Assembly (NCBI RefSeq): GCF_032884065.1
Contig: NC_088880.1
Location: 30,593,298-30,657,297, forward strand
Direction: 5' to 3'
From: Artemia franciscana
Lineage: Eukaryota > Arthropoda > Branchiopoda > Anostraca > Artemiidae
DNA: 64,000 bases
The notes beneath the pieces were generated by a model. The model was not told where the DNA came from, ran no database searches, and saw only the letters and a program-made list of their open reading frames with translations. Made by a program: the position numbers and the translations under genes. Below are positions 1 through 11,207 of the stretch, piece by piece (within the stretch, counting starts at the first letter, position 1; every line of letters starts with the position of its first letter).

Positions 1-30
1 GGAGCTGGAGGCTTTGAAACCCCCAGAAAC

Positions 31-962
31 CCTATTGTAGAAGTTTAAGTGCCTTTGTAATTTTTAATCTGTCCATTGCTTACAGATAACTATCTGCTGT
101 TGGAAACATACGGACATGTTTCGCAGGGGATTTTTCTGTGGGGGGGGGGGAGATTATCTGGATGAATTTCCCAGGCGGAGAAAAATTTTCGGGAGAATTA
201 CCCTGAATTCTTCTATAAAATTCTGTTTATTTGTCTTTCTTCCTCTTTGCATGCAAAATTTTGCGGGGATCAAATTTTCTGGCAAGATTTTCCCTTGGAA
301 AAGTTTGGTTAGTGTCTGCAAAGACGATGGAAGATGACAACTCCCTTCTTATTGCACATAAATATTTACGGCATTTATTTTATTTCGTCACTACTACTCT
401 TCCCTCCTTAGAACCAATAATAAAGGCGTAGTCTTAATGTATACGTGGGAACTAAGAAGAATTACAAGTCCTAAAACTTATTTAGTTCTCATTTGAAGGG
501 TCAGTGAGGCTAAGAAAACTTGGTAATTGAAATGTCCTCTTTTTGATATCTTACTAAACATTACCTTTGGTATCTTACTATAGATACCTTTGGTATCTTA
601 CTATAGATACCTTTTGTATCTTACTATACTCCTGCATTATGAAGCAAATAACTTCAGATAAAGGATTAAAATTAACGCTAGAAACATCTTTGTACAATTA
701 GAAGGGAGAAATCACATTTTAGCACCCTTGTGGACATTGCCAAAATTTTACCACGGAAAAATTCATGTTAGACAATTTGATTCCCGTTGAAAGAAAATTC
801 TTCCCATAAATTTTCTCCCTGCGGGAAATTCCCTTAGACAATTTCCCCTCCCCTGCAGAAGAAAACCGCAAAAAACGTTCCTATGTTTTTAAGAGCAAAT
901 ATTATCTGTAAGCAATGGAAAAATTAAAGAACTTAAAAAGGTAAGTAAACTTCTATAATAGG
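31..962. repeat. Inverted-repeat element with ~170-bp arms
   Basis: Bases 31-200 and 795-962 are diverged reverse complements. Both arms contain TCCATTGCTTACAGATAA and a later CGGAGAAAA/GGGAGAAAA block. The ~590-bp interior is AT-rich and codes for nothing recognisable. The layout suits a foldback or non-autonomous DNA element, but I see no target duplication and no transposase. Confidence 0.65.
544..632. repeat. 23-bp tandem repeat, ~3.5 units
   Basis: The motif GGTATCTTACTATAGATACC recurs every 23 bases. Each unit is itself partly palindromic (GGTATC...GATACC). It lies in the interior of the 31-962 inverted-repeat element. Confidence 0.8.
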
Positions 963-1304
963 ATAAGTTGATCGTTTTGTAGTTAGTTAGGAAGGGATTT
1001 ACCTAAAAGGGTGTATTTTAATGCCAAAACAACCCAGCTCTCATTGAATTTTTAGGTAAATACATAATTAGTTCTAAAGGAGAGGCAAGGGGTGGGTGGA
1101 GATAAAAATTGATATATAACCCTCAAGGGCCGTAACCAAGACATTTGTTCAAGGGGGGTTAATATTTTGGTCGCAAGGGAATGGGGTACAAAAACCTTTA
1201 AAAAACGCAACCAAAATGTAAAATTTATATTTACTCCCTTATGATTTCTGGGACATTGCTGCTTCTGCGTTAACTTTAAATTATAAACGGACAAAGATTA
1301 ATTT

Positions 1305-2018
1305 TAAAAAATAAAGTTTTTGAGGGAAGTAAAGAGCGAAGATAAAACTTAAAACGGATAAAAAATATTGCTTCAAAGTCTATCTAACATGTATTAATAA
1401 AGCTAGTACAAATAAACCAAATAATCTGTTTGTAGGATTACGGAAAGCTAGCGCTTTACTGAAAACACAAAACAACATACGAGATTTGGTACAATATAGG
1501 TAAAGGTACAGTTCAAATAAAGCAATTCTTTGAGTAATGCTAAAGTGTATTTCTTACAATATAAGATTGTTTATTACTGACTATTGGTATTATAGCTTGT
1601 GAGACCAAAATGTCACCTGATAAATCAATCCAATATTTCTGTATGCTGTTCAGTGACTTTGAAGTTATTAAAAAGTATTTTTTTTATGCTTATGTTTTTA
1701 AGATAATTTTAATTGTATAATGAAATTTACTGATATCACAGCTGGTGTAAAACTATGAATAGATTAGTTTGTTACATTCAGGCTATGTGATCGCTTTTAA
1801 CTAATAAATTAACATTATTATTTTTTTATACTTGGTTTCTGCGTTTTCTGTAAAGCGCTAGATTTCTGTAATCCAAAAATCATAGGGAAATTTGTTTGGT
1901 TTATTTGTACTAGCTCTATTGATATATGTTTGCTCAAATGTGAAGCAATAATTTTTGTTTGTTTTAAGTTTCAACTTTGCTCTTTTTGTCTCTCAAAACC
2001 TTGTTTTTTTTTTTTTAA
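1305..2018. repeat. Foldback element with ~170-bp arms
   Basis: About 1305-1473 pairs with 1832-2018. Both arms hold GTACAAATAAACCAAA, the CTAGCGCTTTAC core and GCAAAG/GAGCGAAG followed by AAACTTAAAAC. The outer ends resemble the ends of the foldback at the 3' end of the 1.7-kb family (AAGTAAGGAGCGAC then AAACTTAAAACGAACAG), so this is probably a diverged relative. The interior is AT-rich and non-coding. Confidence 0.65.
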
Positions 2019-2865
2019 ATCAATGGTAGTTAAGAGCAACATTAAACCTAAAAATTAGAAGAATTTATTTTGTTTTTGAGAGAGACTGCCCCTTCCTCAT
2101 CCACATGTCACTCTTATGGTCACAGAAACTTTGGAGGGTGCTCATTAGACCAAAAATTGAGAGTTCTAGTCCTTTTTTGTAACTTGAAAGGGATTGGAAA
2201 CCAACCAGCCATGGTGGGGGGATTATCCAGTAGAGAATTTTTTAGGAGGGGGTGGGTGTAAACGCTGGCTTTCAAGGGCTTATGGGTTCCTATTGTACCT
2301 ATTTAAAATCATTCATAGGGTATGGGTACAGCCAGGACAACTGCCCCAGGCACCGCAGTTGGGGTGGGGGCTTCTGTCCAATTTGGTTAAAATTTTAACT
2401 TTGATTCATCATTTTTGCTTATATTTGAGTATGGAAGAGGGAGTCTTAATTCTCTGGGCATCACCAACCCTGTTAATGGCTCTGTATCTATTGATATAAT
2501 ACAATCATAGTTGCAGCAGTAGCTGCAACCTAGTAAGGAGCGAACCACAGCACATAGTAACCAAAAGTTAAAAATGTGCTTAGAAGAAAACTACCTAGTA
2601 GAAAAAATTGCATCTGATATTGTTTCAAAAATGGTGACTATTACTTCAGTTCGTCTTAAAAATAAAAGTTTATTGCGAAAAGAAATATATGGTGATTTTG
2701 AAAAAAAAGTCAGAAACCCCTCGAAAAAGGTGACAGATCGAAATAAAAAGTTTACCATTGGAATAAGTATAGCTGAAAACCTTTTACATGGAAATTACAG
2801 TACCCCACTATAAACAACAAGGAAAATCAATTTTTGCATGGGTAGCTTTAGCACTCATGCTCTTT
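2019..2865. other. No gene recognised; short fragment of the 1.7-kb family
   Basis: Around 2,530-2,575 the sequence AGTAAGGAGCGA followed by ATAGTAACCAAAAGT matches the 5' part of the 1.7-kb mobile family, so an old fragment is present. The 79-codon open frame at 2574-2813 begins in that fragment and resembles no protein family I know. The rest is unassigned. Confidence 0.4.
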
Positions 2866-4835
2866 TTATGGCACTTAGTATTAACCAAGTGACTTATAGC
2901 GATCGCAAATTCTGTCGGTCTGTCTGTCTGTCGGTCTGTCTGTCTGTCGGTTTGTCTGTCCAGGCCAGCTAGGACGATGAAACTTGGCAGGGATATGAGG
3001 GACCGGACCAAATTAAATTAGAAATAGTCGTTTTCCCGATTTGAAAATCTGAAGGGGAGTGGGGGGATGTTAAGTTTGGAAGGATATCGTGTCTCAGAGC
3101 TCTTATTTTAAATCCCGACCGGATCCGGTGACATTGGGGGAATTGAGGGGAGAGCCTAAAATCTAGGAAAACGCTTAGAGTGGAGAGATCGGGATGAAAC
3201 TTGGTGGGAAATATAAGCACAAGTCCTGGATACGTGATTGACATAACCGGGACGGATCCGCTCTCTTTGGGGGAGTGGGGGGAGGGTTAATTCAGAAAAA
3301 TTAGAAAATGAGGTATTTTTAACTTACGAGGCAGTGATCAGATCTTAACGAAATTTGATGTTTGGAAGGATATCATGTCTCAGAGCTCTTATATTAAATG
3401 TCGACCTTATCCAATGAAGGAGAAGTTGGGGGGGGGGCGGAACCTAAAATGTCGGAAATTGCTTAGAGTGGAGGGATCGGGATGAAGCTTGGTGGGAAAA
3501 ATAAGAACAGGTCCTAGATACGAGATTGAAATAACCGGAACGGATCTGCTCTCTTTGGGGGAATTGGGATGGGGAGGTTAATTCTAAGAAATTAGAAAAA
3601 ATGAAGCATTTTGAACTTGCGAAAGTGTGATCGTATCTTAATGAAATTTCATATTTAGAAGGACCTTAAAACTCAGATCTCTTATTTTTATCCCGACCGG
3701 GACCAGTGTCATTAGGGGGGGGGGGCGAAAATCTTGAAAAACTCTTAAAGCGGAGATATCAGGATCAAACTTGGTGGAAAGAATAAGCACAAGTCCAAGA
3801 TAGGTTACTAACTTAACCGGAAAGGATCCTCCCTCTTTGGTGGAATTGGGGGGGAGGGGGAGTAATTCGGAAAAATCAGAAAAAATTAGGTATTTGTAAC
3901 TTACGAACGGGTGATCAGATCTTAATGAAATTTGATGTCTAGAAGTTTCTTGTGCTTTAAAACTCTCATTTTAAATCCCGAACAGTTCCGGTGACATTGA
4001 AGGGAGTTAGAGGGGGAAGCCGGAAGCCAAAATCCTTGGAAAACGTGAAATCGGTGTATCTTACGAATGGGTGATTGGATCTCAATGAAACTTGATATAT
4101 AGAAGAATCTTATGTCTCAGATGCTCCATTTTCAATTCGAATCGGATCCGGGAATTTAGAGGGTTGGAGGGGGAAAACAAAAATCTTGGAAACCGGAAAT
4201 CTTGGAAAACTCTTAGAGTGGAGATTCGGGATGAAACTTGATGGGAAGAATAAGCACAAGTTTTAGATACGAGATTGACATAATTTTTACGGATCCGTTC
4301 TCTATGGGGGAGCTGGGGTTGTTAATTTTGAAAAATTAGAAAAATTGAGGTATTTTCAACTTAAGAACGGGTGACCGGATCTTAATGAAATTTGATATTT
4401 AGAAGGAACTCATGTCTCAGATTTCTTACTTTAAATTACGACCAGATCTGTTGACATTTGGGGGAGCTGGAGGGGGAACAAGAAATCTTGGAAAATCTTT
4501 ATAAATTGCGCATATACGGGACTGACGTAACTGGACTGGATCCACTCTCTTTGGGGGAGTTAGGTGGTGGGGTTCAGTGCTTTGGCGAGTTTGGTACTTC
4601 CGGACGTGCTAGGACGATAAAAATTGGTAGGCGTGTCAGGGAGCTGTACAAATTGACTTGATAAAGTCGTTTTCCCCGATTCGAACATCTGGGGGGCTGA
4701 AGGGAGATGACAAATTAGAAAAATAGAGGTATTTTTAACTTGCGAATGGGTGATCGGATCTTAATGAATTTTAATATTTAGAAGGACTTCGTGACTCAGG
4801 GCTCTTGTCTTAAATCCTGACCCGTATTAAGCCTC
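2866..4835 (+). repeat. ~285-bp diverged tandem array, copy 1
   Basis: The array begins TATGGCACTTAGTATTAACC, then a GTCT/GTCG simple repeat (about 2,914-2,960). After that come ~285-293-bp units marked by 'GATCTTAATGAAATTTGAT', 'TCTCAGAGCTCTTATTTTAAA', 'GGGATGAAACTTGGTGGGAA' and 'CGGATCCGCTCTCTTTGGGG'. Anchors fall near 3341, 3634 and 3918. It ends with a block (GTGCTAGGACGAT, about 4,605) that also closes the second array at 47,461-48,660. Same-strand, same-order ends show that both are copies of one larger repeat. Confidence 0.85.
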
Positions 4836-5570
4836 TGATCTTCCTTTTAAAGCAATCTATTGATTCTTAGAATTTCGCTAGAGCTCATACCATATGAGCT
4901 CTTGGCTCTTCCGATCTCGTCACAAGTGCCATATGAGCTCTTAGCTCTTATTTTTTCTAGCAGGGCTAGGGATGACCAGAACATCATAGAGAAATGTGTA
5001 ATAGCTCATTCAAACTGAAATTCAATTTACTAGTGCCTTTTTTAAGTGAACAAAAAGACTGGAGGGCAAATGGCCCCCTCCCCAAACGCCCCCTCCCTCC
5101 AAATTCATCTAATCAAATTTTTAAGAAAACCATTTTGTTCAACTCAGTTCAAAGGTCCATATCCATATCGGATATCCATATATCTGATCCATATCCGATA
5201 TCCATATCGGATCGGACGTATCCATATCACACGTACCGGTATGGACGTATTATTATTGGGCGTATTGGTATCGTTGGTATCTTAAACAGATTTTTAATAG
5301 CTCATATAAAAGATATTGCTTATATCTATGGCTTTCCTGTAAATTCCACCATCAGCAAGTTCTAAATGGCACTTAAAAACGGCTCTTTTGGTGTTATGTC
5401 TCAAATGGAAAAGCTGGGACTATTGGACTACCAAAACTTTTTAGAATGAAGTTTAGTGGCTCATTTGAAAGCTATTGGTCATATCTACGTGATGTTTATC
5501 AATTCTACCACCCGTAAGGGTAATTAACAACAATCAAATTTAATTAATGCAATAATTAATTATCCCATAA
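4836..5570. repeat. Mixed short repeats and one diverged unit of the 1.7-kb family
   Basis: CATATGAGCTCTT occurs twice about 40 bases apart (about 4,890 and 4,931). Bases 5,000-5,150 resemble an internal unit of the 1.7-kb family ('GTGCCTTTTTTAAGTGAACAA', 'CATTTTGTTCAA'). Bases 5,155-5,290 are cryptic direct and inverted repeats of ATATCCGATATCC type. No coding is supported. Confidence 0.5.
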
Positions 5571-6230
5571 ATAGTTTATTTCATAAAGTAATTTTAAAAA
5601 AAATTCTAGAAATGAAGGTTTTTAAAGAAAGTTTTCAAAAGCTACATTAAGTTATATTAACCAAAGAAGGTTTCCGAGGCTACATTAAACCAAAGACGAG
5701 CAAAAATAAAGTAAAAAATATTTCAAGGGTAAAAGACCCTAGAAAAGTATCAATAAATAAATGAAACCTAAAACGAACAAAAATTACAATAAACAACACA
5801 GTCAAACTGAAAACAAGGATAAAATACCACAAAGAGGAGTCAAGCTAAAAACAACATTTTTGATATCACTTCTTAAGTAGAAATTTGTCTATTTAAAAAC
5901 TATTTTAAACGATTCAGTGTGAAAAATTCATTTGAAAGAGACTTAAAACAAGAAAGAGAGATAAAATTCAACAACAAAAAACATCAAACGAGATTGCGGC
6001 CAGTAGAGAGAAAAGACTAAAACAACGTGGATATTTCGCCTTTATGTAAACTATGCGTCCTCAGCACAAGATAAAAAGAAAAAACACTAAACTAAAAACA
6101 AATAAAACCACCACCAATAATAGTAAATACAATTGCCGCAACTGATCCACGTAGGGAAAAGAAGCTATTAGAGGTACTTCAATGAGAACATCAAAGCAAC
6201 TGATGAAAAATTAAAAAAATTGAAACTAAG

Positions 6231-6700
6231 TTAACTATTCTGTTGCGAAATAATCCTCATGTTAGCTAATATAGAAGCAACTTTTTTTGGTCCAATAGGT
6301 GATCTTGTCCTCCGGTGATTATGTAAAATTTTAATTCCCTTATTGACTATTGGTTCATTTTTCAAAAGACAATTATAAATTGGATCAATATTTAAATTTC
6401 CCTTGTCCTTGTTTATTGAAAGATTAGCAAACATATATTTTTTAATTTCTGTAGCCTGCCTTGCCCATTGAGAAAAACCCCTATCATTAGAAATAGCTGT
6501 AGCCTCATCAAATTGTATAAAATGTTCAGGATGAAAGAATGTATATCCAGCCAGAGCCTAAACAAAAGTTTCAGGAGGCTTTTTTAATTGTAGGGTTTTT
6601 TCTATTGAGTTGTGTTGCTCAATAAATCTTTCAACAAATTGTTGGTGAGTTGTTGGTTCCAGATTATCGTTAAGATAATCTATGGAAATGTTATGTTAAA
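6231..6700 (-). pseudogene. Penelope-like retroelement, C-terminal GIY-YIG region (degenerate)
   Basis: Read on the - strand, this region encodes a fragment like the C-terminus of Penelope-like elements, which join a reverse transcriptase to a GIY-YIG nuclease. In order I see QHNSIEKTLQLKKPPETF, then after one stop ALAGYTFFHPEHFIQFDEA, then EATAISNDRGFSQWARQATE followed by IKKY and a NINKD-like 'SINKDKGNLNIDPIYN' ending. The HPEH-IQFDEA and 'basic, then NxDxGxxxxxPIY' pattern is the typical tail of this group. One in-frame stop and no recognisable YIG or reverse transcriptase core are present, so it is dead and 5'-truncated. It lies head-to-head with the hAT fossil at 6,953. An assignment to another GIY-YIG retroelement is possible. 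Confidence 0.55.
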
Positions 6701-6952
6701 TGGAAGAGATTCTTGGCGGAAATATAATATACATCATCTTTTGTATTAGAGCTATGTAAAGAGTTAACATTCGATTTCACTGAAGAACTGCTTAATATTT
6801 CAACAATTTGCGGAGTTGTTGCCAAAAGTTGTTGTGATGATTTTAAAAGCATAGTTCACAAGGGTCCAGGAAGAAGGAAGCCAATTTCTTGCATAAACCA
6901 AAGGAAGTACCTTTGTTCAAGTGGTATGAAATAAGCTGAGCGTAATTCCTAG

Positions 6953-8830
6953 TTGATTCTTCAATATAAAAAGTTAAAAGTAGTGTTTTATCCGGATTGG
7001 TATGAGGATTACCAGTTCTTTGAATATAATACTGAGAACGATGCTGCCTTCCCCTTCCTGCGTTTCTTTTTCTCCAGTGGTACCAGGAACGACCAATTCC
7101 AAAAAGCTTGGGTGGAAGCCAGTTGGCAGCAACGGCACAAAATGAAGAGCAAAGAAAAGTCAAAGAAAGGAAACTGGCAAGTCATTTCTCTTCCGAGTAA
7201 AATAAAGCAGCTCTGTTCTATTTTTGCAGCTTCGTCAATGATAGCGGTCATATGGATTTCCTACTTGACAAAAGTACTTGAACTAAGGTTTAGGAGCAAG
7301 CAAAAGGTGAAGAAACAAATAGATTTTTTGGGTCGTTGCAAGGCTTTAGGATTTTTAGATACAGGACATTGGCTTTAGGAAAACTAAAGAGTAAACGGCA
7401 AATTGTTCGAAAAGTTCAAATTTTAGTGATGTATGTGGCAGCTCTTGATACCCGATATAGAACATACAAATTTGCCTGTCTACCCAAAATCTCTCAGAAA
7501 AAATTCATCGACTTTCTGTCAGCAATAGTTAGGTTCTAGACGAATTTTTGAATTAAAAATCTAATTCTGTGATATGATATCCGATGCTCCTCATTCTGAT
7601 AAGCTTGCAGGCGTAATCCGCAATACCAGCTCGGAAGGGAAGCTTAGAAAGAGACTATTAGATGTTAGCAGGGCTAATGAGTAGGCCGGACAGAGTATGG
7701 CAGAGAGTATAATAGAAAGATTGTTAAGGAGAGAAATTCCAATGGATAAACTAGGTTTCAAGTGTTATGACTATGCAAGGCTGATGTCTTGTCAATTTAA
7801 TGGATTCCAGCAGGAAATATCTGAACTTCATGACTGCAGTGTGCCTGACAGGCCCAAAGACTAAACATTGTTATGCAACATAGTTTTAATTCATTTCTTT
7901 AGATACTTGAGATTTTTAACATCCTTGACGAAATATACGTGTTCTTCTCTGTATCTACAAAGTATTTTGCCTCCCTTAAAGGAAAACGCTCTTTGATTGA
8001 AAACAGCCTTAATCCCCAAAACTTATCACGGACTCGGTAAACTGCAAAGGCTAAAACCATACAAGCAATAATATTTTAGTTTGAAGCAATAGTCTCAGCT
8101 TTTTACAAAACAAAATAGATAAAGAACACCGATGCAAGTCGAAAGCAGCTATGAAGAAGCTTTCCGAAAGAAAGTCAGAGGATAAAACAAATGATTTCAT
8201 TGACAGTACAAAGCTGTTTGCCAGAATGAGAGAAGCTGATCCAGAGGCAGATTTCGTCAGACATCATCGTCGGTGACTTGGACCATCTCGTTTTGACAGC
8301 TGTGCTCAGAGTCAAGCCGAGATCTCAAAGAATCAGTTCTATTATCAAAATCTTAGAATTTTGCTTGAAAGGTTGACTGCAATAATAAAAAATAATCTCA
8401 GAGCCAGTCTTGTGAATTTCTTGCTATTCTGATCATAACTTTAGCCCCTTTTTTAAGAAAAAGGTTTCAGTTGCAGATATTGAGCTAACAACAACATTGT
8501 TTCCAAACCAGAAAGACCTCCAGATTCTGCTGCTTTTCAAGTAGAGCATGAAAATCTGTTTCAATTACCATGGGGTTACTTGCTTCGGAGAAATCGTAGG
8601 TAAAGGAAATTGCCGTCAACGTCAGCTTAAGCAAGCCAATCGCCTTTGCAAATTGGCTGCTTGACAGCACCTTTTGGAGTTGTCGCTGCCCAAAGAACAT
8701 TTAGTAAGCTCAAGTTTGTTAACAATTTGCTGAGAACTGCCATGGTTGATTTTGACTAGGTTCCTTTTATTGCTTGCGAATGAAAAAAGCCTCTCCAATA
8801 CCATTGACTTAAACGAGGTTGTCTAGCGGT
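6953..8830 (+). pseudogene. hAT-superfamily transposase (ZMYM/TTF-type), multiply broken
   Basis: The pieces follow the order of a hAT transposase with an N-terminal TTF-type zinc finger. (1) ~6,980-7,150: a TTF-like start, WYEDYQFFEY then DAAFPFLRFFFSSG, where the two finger cysteines of the family's FCFPC stretch are gone. (2) ~7,465-7,540: ISQKKFIDFLSAIV, like the helix before the catalytic core. (3) 7,579-7,861: MAESIIERLLRREIPMDKLG then CYDYARLMSCQFNGFQ, the family's CRGQSYDNAxNMSGKYxGxQ motif with most key residues changed. (4) ~7,900-8,090: FFSVSTKYFASLKG...LSRTR*TAKAKTIQAI, matching FFSASTxRWxxL...LSDTRWxxR. (5) 8,155-8,265: an acidic 'linker'. (6) 8,655-8,822: the dimerisation domain (VVAAQRTFSKLKFVNNLLRT, then after a frameshift LLLLANEKSLSNTIDLNEVV). 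There are many stops and frameshifts, so no function is expected. I see no terminal inverted repeats. Confidence 0.75.
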
Positions 8831-8999
8831 GGTCCGCATTGAAGAACAGGCAACTACAAACATATCTGTTCTTAGTTGCACTTGTAATATTCCATTTTAG
8901 CTTCTTGTTTCTTTCCGTAGATAAATATAGACGGTAGAGGATTAATTATGATAAATTTTCGCCGGTCATATAATGTGACCTAGGAGACGTTTAAATGAT

Positions 9000-9639
9000 G
9001 GGATCTCACCCTCCCCCTGGCCTTGGTCTTTCGAGCCACCCCTGATCGAATCGTATCAATAAGAAACTGAATCACTAGAGACCGAGTAAGCTGACAAACA
9101 CTAAGCAAATACAAATCGAAAGGAAAGAAGATTAACGACTCATTTCAACTATTTATCAAAATTGAGCAGGGAAAAGAATAATTGGCACATTTAAAGAGGA
9201 CATAAAAACAAATTTACAATACCGCTGCACGAACAGAGTGGGGTTTAAATTTTCCCAATTCTTTGTAGGAAATAATTTACGTGGCTCTGATTTGAATAAA
9301 TTTGATTATAATAAATTGATTATAAATTTGGTTAAGTGAGAAGACGGATTGAATATTTTAAGAGATAAAAGATCATCCTTATTACGAAAAAAGTTCATCA
9401 TCCAGCTACTGACTGAATCCTCAAACCTGTTAAACCAAATATGATATACTGCATTGGTCAAAATGGTACGGGGACAGTAAGAGAGGGAGTGTTATTCTTT
9501 TGTATTATAATGTATGCGCCCAAAAATTGAGCAGCTAGTTCTTCAGTAGAGGTACTGTGAACAGCGGAATGGCTAAATAGTGGAAATACAGGGGGTAGGA
9601 AATTTGACCGGACATTAGAACGATTTTTATTCAATTAAC
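9000..9639. other. Probable 3' part of the adjoining LINE fossil; no clear motif
   Basis: On the - strand the frame of the next entry continues past one stop into a stretch without family hallmarks (about 9,440-9,640, for example STEELAAQFLGAYIIIQ). Below 9,440 nothing can be assigned. Confidence 0.25.
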
Positions 9640-9905
9640 GTAACAAGGATATTTCAATAGCCCGATAATCAATTGAAAGTACACCAGAAATGGCGGCTAT
9701 GACCTCACTTGAAGCAGTTCTAAAAGATTTGCAAATAAAGGAAGCCCTTTGACCTGAAAGTAGGGCTTACCTTACATTTGTTTTCCTGATTGCTATAATC
9801 CATAAAGGAACAGCATATTGAATAGCATTTACATTAAAAAATGTAAAAGAAACATAAAGCGCAATTTTGAGCGCCTTATAATGGCTTTATCAAGTCTAAT
9901 TTATA
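9640..9905 (-). pseudogene. Non-LTR reverse transcriptase C-terminus (R1/I-like), degenerate
   Basis: One - strand frame reads YAVPLWIIAIRKTNV, a stop, then ALLSGQRASFICKSFRTASS and EVIAAISGVLSIDYRAIEIS. This matches the region after the polymerase domain of R1-like elements (Y..P.W...., L...QR......K.YRT.S..A...I.G..PID). One in-frame stop splits it and another ends it, and the catalytic core is absent. It is a short dead fragment. The clade is an estimate from motif style only. Confidence 0.55.
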
Positions 9906-9929
9906 AGTAGCGACTCAAAATAAAAGTAA

Positions 9930-9975
9930 CCTTCTAAATGATCCTTTAGAGTGGCTTTAAAAAAAATCCTGCCTC

Positions 9976-10011
<36 letters not shown>

Positions 10012-10173
10012 CTATGCCTCAAAATTTTATTAAATCAGAATGTCTATATCTCCGGTACACAAGGGTTCAGTTTTCTGTCGTTTATTCCGATCTCTTATTC
10101 AACCTCTTATTCAACGTCACTCTTATTCTCTTATTCAACGTCACTCTAAAGGATCATTTAAAAGATTTACTTC

Positions 10174-10224
<51 letters not shown>

Positions 10225-10333
10225 CGATGCCGTAAAATTTCAAAATTTCATTAAATCAGAATGTCTACATCTCCGGTACAAAAGGGTTCAGTTTCATGTC
10301 GCTTATTCCGATCTCTTATTCAAGCTCTATTAG
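9930..10333 (+). repeat. Two direct copies of a ~190-bp sequence, each behind a long poly(A)
   Basis: Runs of A at 9,979-10,009 (31) and 10,177-10,222 (46) each precede TGCTATGCC or TGCGATGCC and a shared block ('ATTAAATCAGAATGTCTA', 'ATCTCCGGTACA', 'GCTTATTCCGATCTCTTATT'). The bases before each A run are also related. ATGATCCTTTAGAGTG (about 9,938) and CACTCTAAAGGATCAT (about 10,142) are exact reverse complements. The open frame across the second A run is only lysine codons of the tract. Confidence 0.8.
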
Positions 10334-11084
10334 CTATGGCAAGGCCACCCAGCTAATTCTAAATAGCTTGAGCACACAAACTTAAAAGCTTGTAGTTTAA
10401 AAGCTTATAAGATCCAAGAAGACAAAACTTTGTGCCTTGCTTCGAATTCGGTTCACTGGTACCGACAGCCTTGTTGTAGCTACATCATAAGGTCTCTACT
10501 AGCAAACTCCTAGGTGCTTAAGCGAGTGTGGACAAGATAGAATAATTCTTAAAGGTACCACAACCTTAGTTTGTCTTATTAGTGCTCAATTTATTTATAA
10601 ATAAAAAATTATCTCCGCTGGCACGCAAGCGATCTTCCACTTGCATAACATAACTACTTAAGTGGGCACTTACCAGTAGCTTGTACATCCATTGTTCTAT
10701 ATTTAACGAGTTTTAAATGACTGTTGCGTGACTATTCTCTCTTAGCAAAGTAATTATAAGTCTAGAATGAAGGTAAAACGGAGTATAGTCTAAATTATCA
10801 TAGTCCATGATCATGATAGCTTTTCATGATATTTCACGCTATGTATCCTAAATCTTTAAGCATAAGTAGGTTGATTTAATTTTGTTTTAAGTATTATATC
10901 TTGTCAGTTTTGTCAGATTTGTCAGTTACACTTATCTGCTTATCATTTCTTAAGTTTTAGCGTCAAAGTGCTTGATTGTATCTTCAATTTGTGAATCTAT
11001 ACTATTATTAAACATGGACTCGGACATGGAGACGGATTCCTAAAAACAGGGACTCGAAATGAAGACTTACCACAAGCATTTTTT
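10334..11084. other. No feature recognised
   Basis: AT-rich sequence with no protein motif, array or clear repeat relationship to the rest of the window. Confidence 0.3.
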
Positions 11085-11207
11085 TTTCTGATTTAACGGG
11101 AATCATGTTAATTATACGTACGAGAAACTGAGTTCAATCCGGCTTTCTAGGGCTATATTGAGAGAAAGGTAAAGTTGGCTAGGACACATTCCGTGTAGGA
11201 TAGATGA
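11085..11207 (+). pseudogene. LINE reverse transcriptase fragment, 5' side of insertion A
   Basis: The frame reads YEKLSSIRLSRAILRER, a stop, SWLGHIPCRIDD. It matches the C-terminal part of the LINE at 14,735-15,625 (DKYGPIPLSRFKIKDRFRWL then AHVLRMKDD). The match breaks at 11,207, where element A begins, and resumes at 12,939. This is therefore one LINE copy split by a later insertion. It carries an in-frame stop. Confidence 0.75.

Noticed and set aside
6843..7251. Two - strand frames of 106 and 80 codons
   Set aside because: They are antisense to the TTF-like start of the hAT fossil and show no motif of their own; the Penelope-like match lies below 6,700.
10040..10333. 97-codon frame with a Lys run
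   Set aside because: It crosses the 46-base poly(A) tract and shows no domain.
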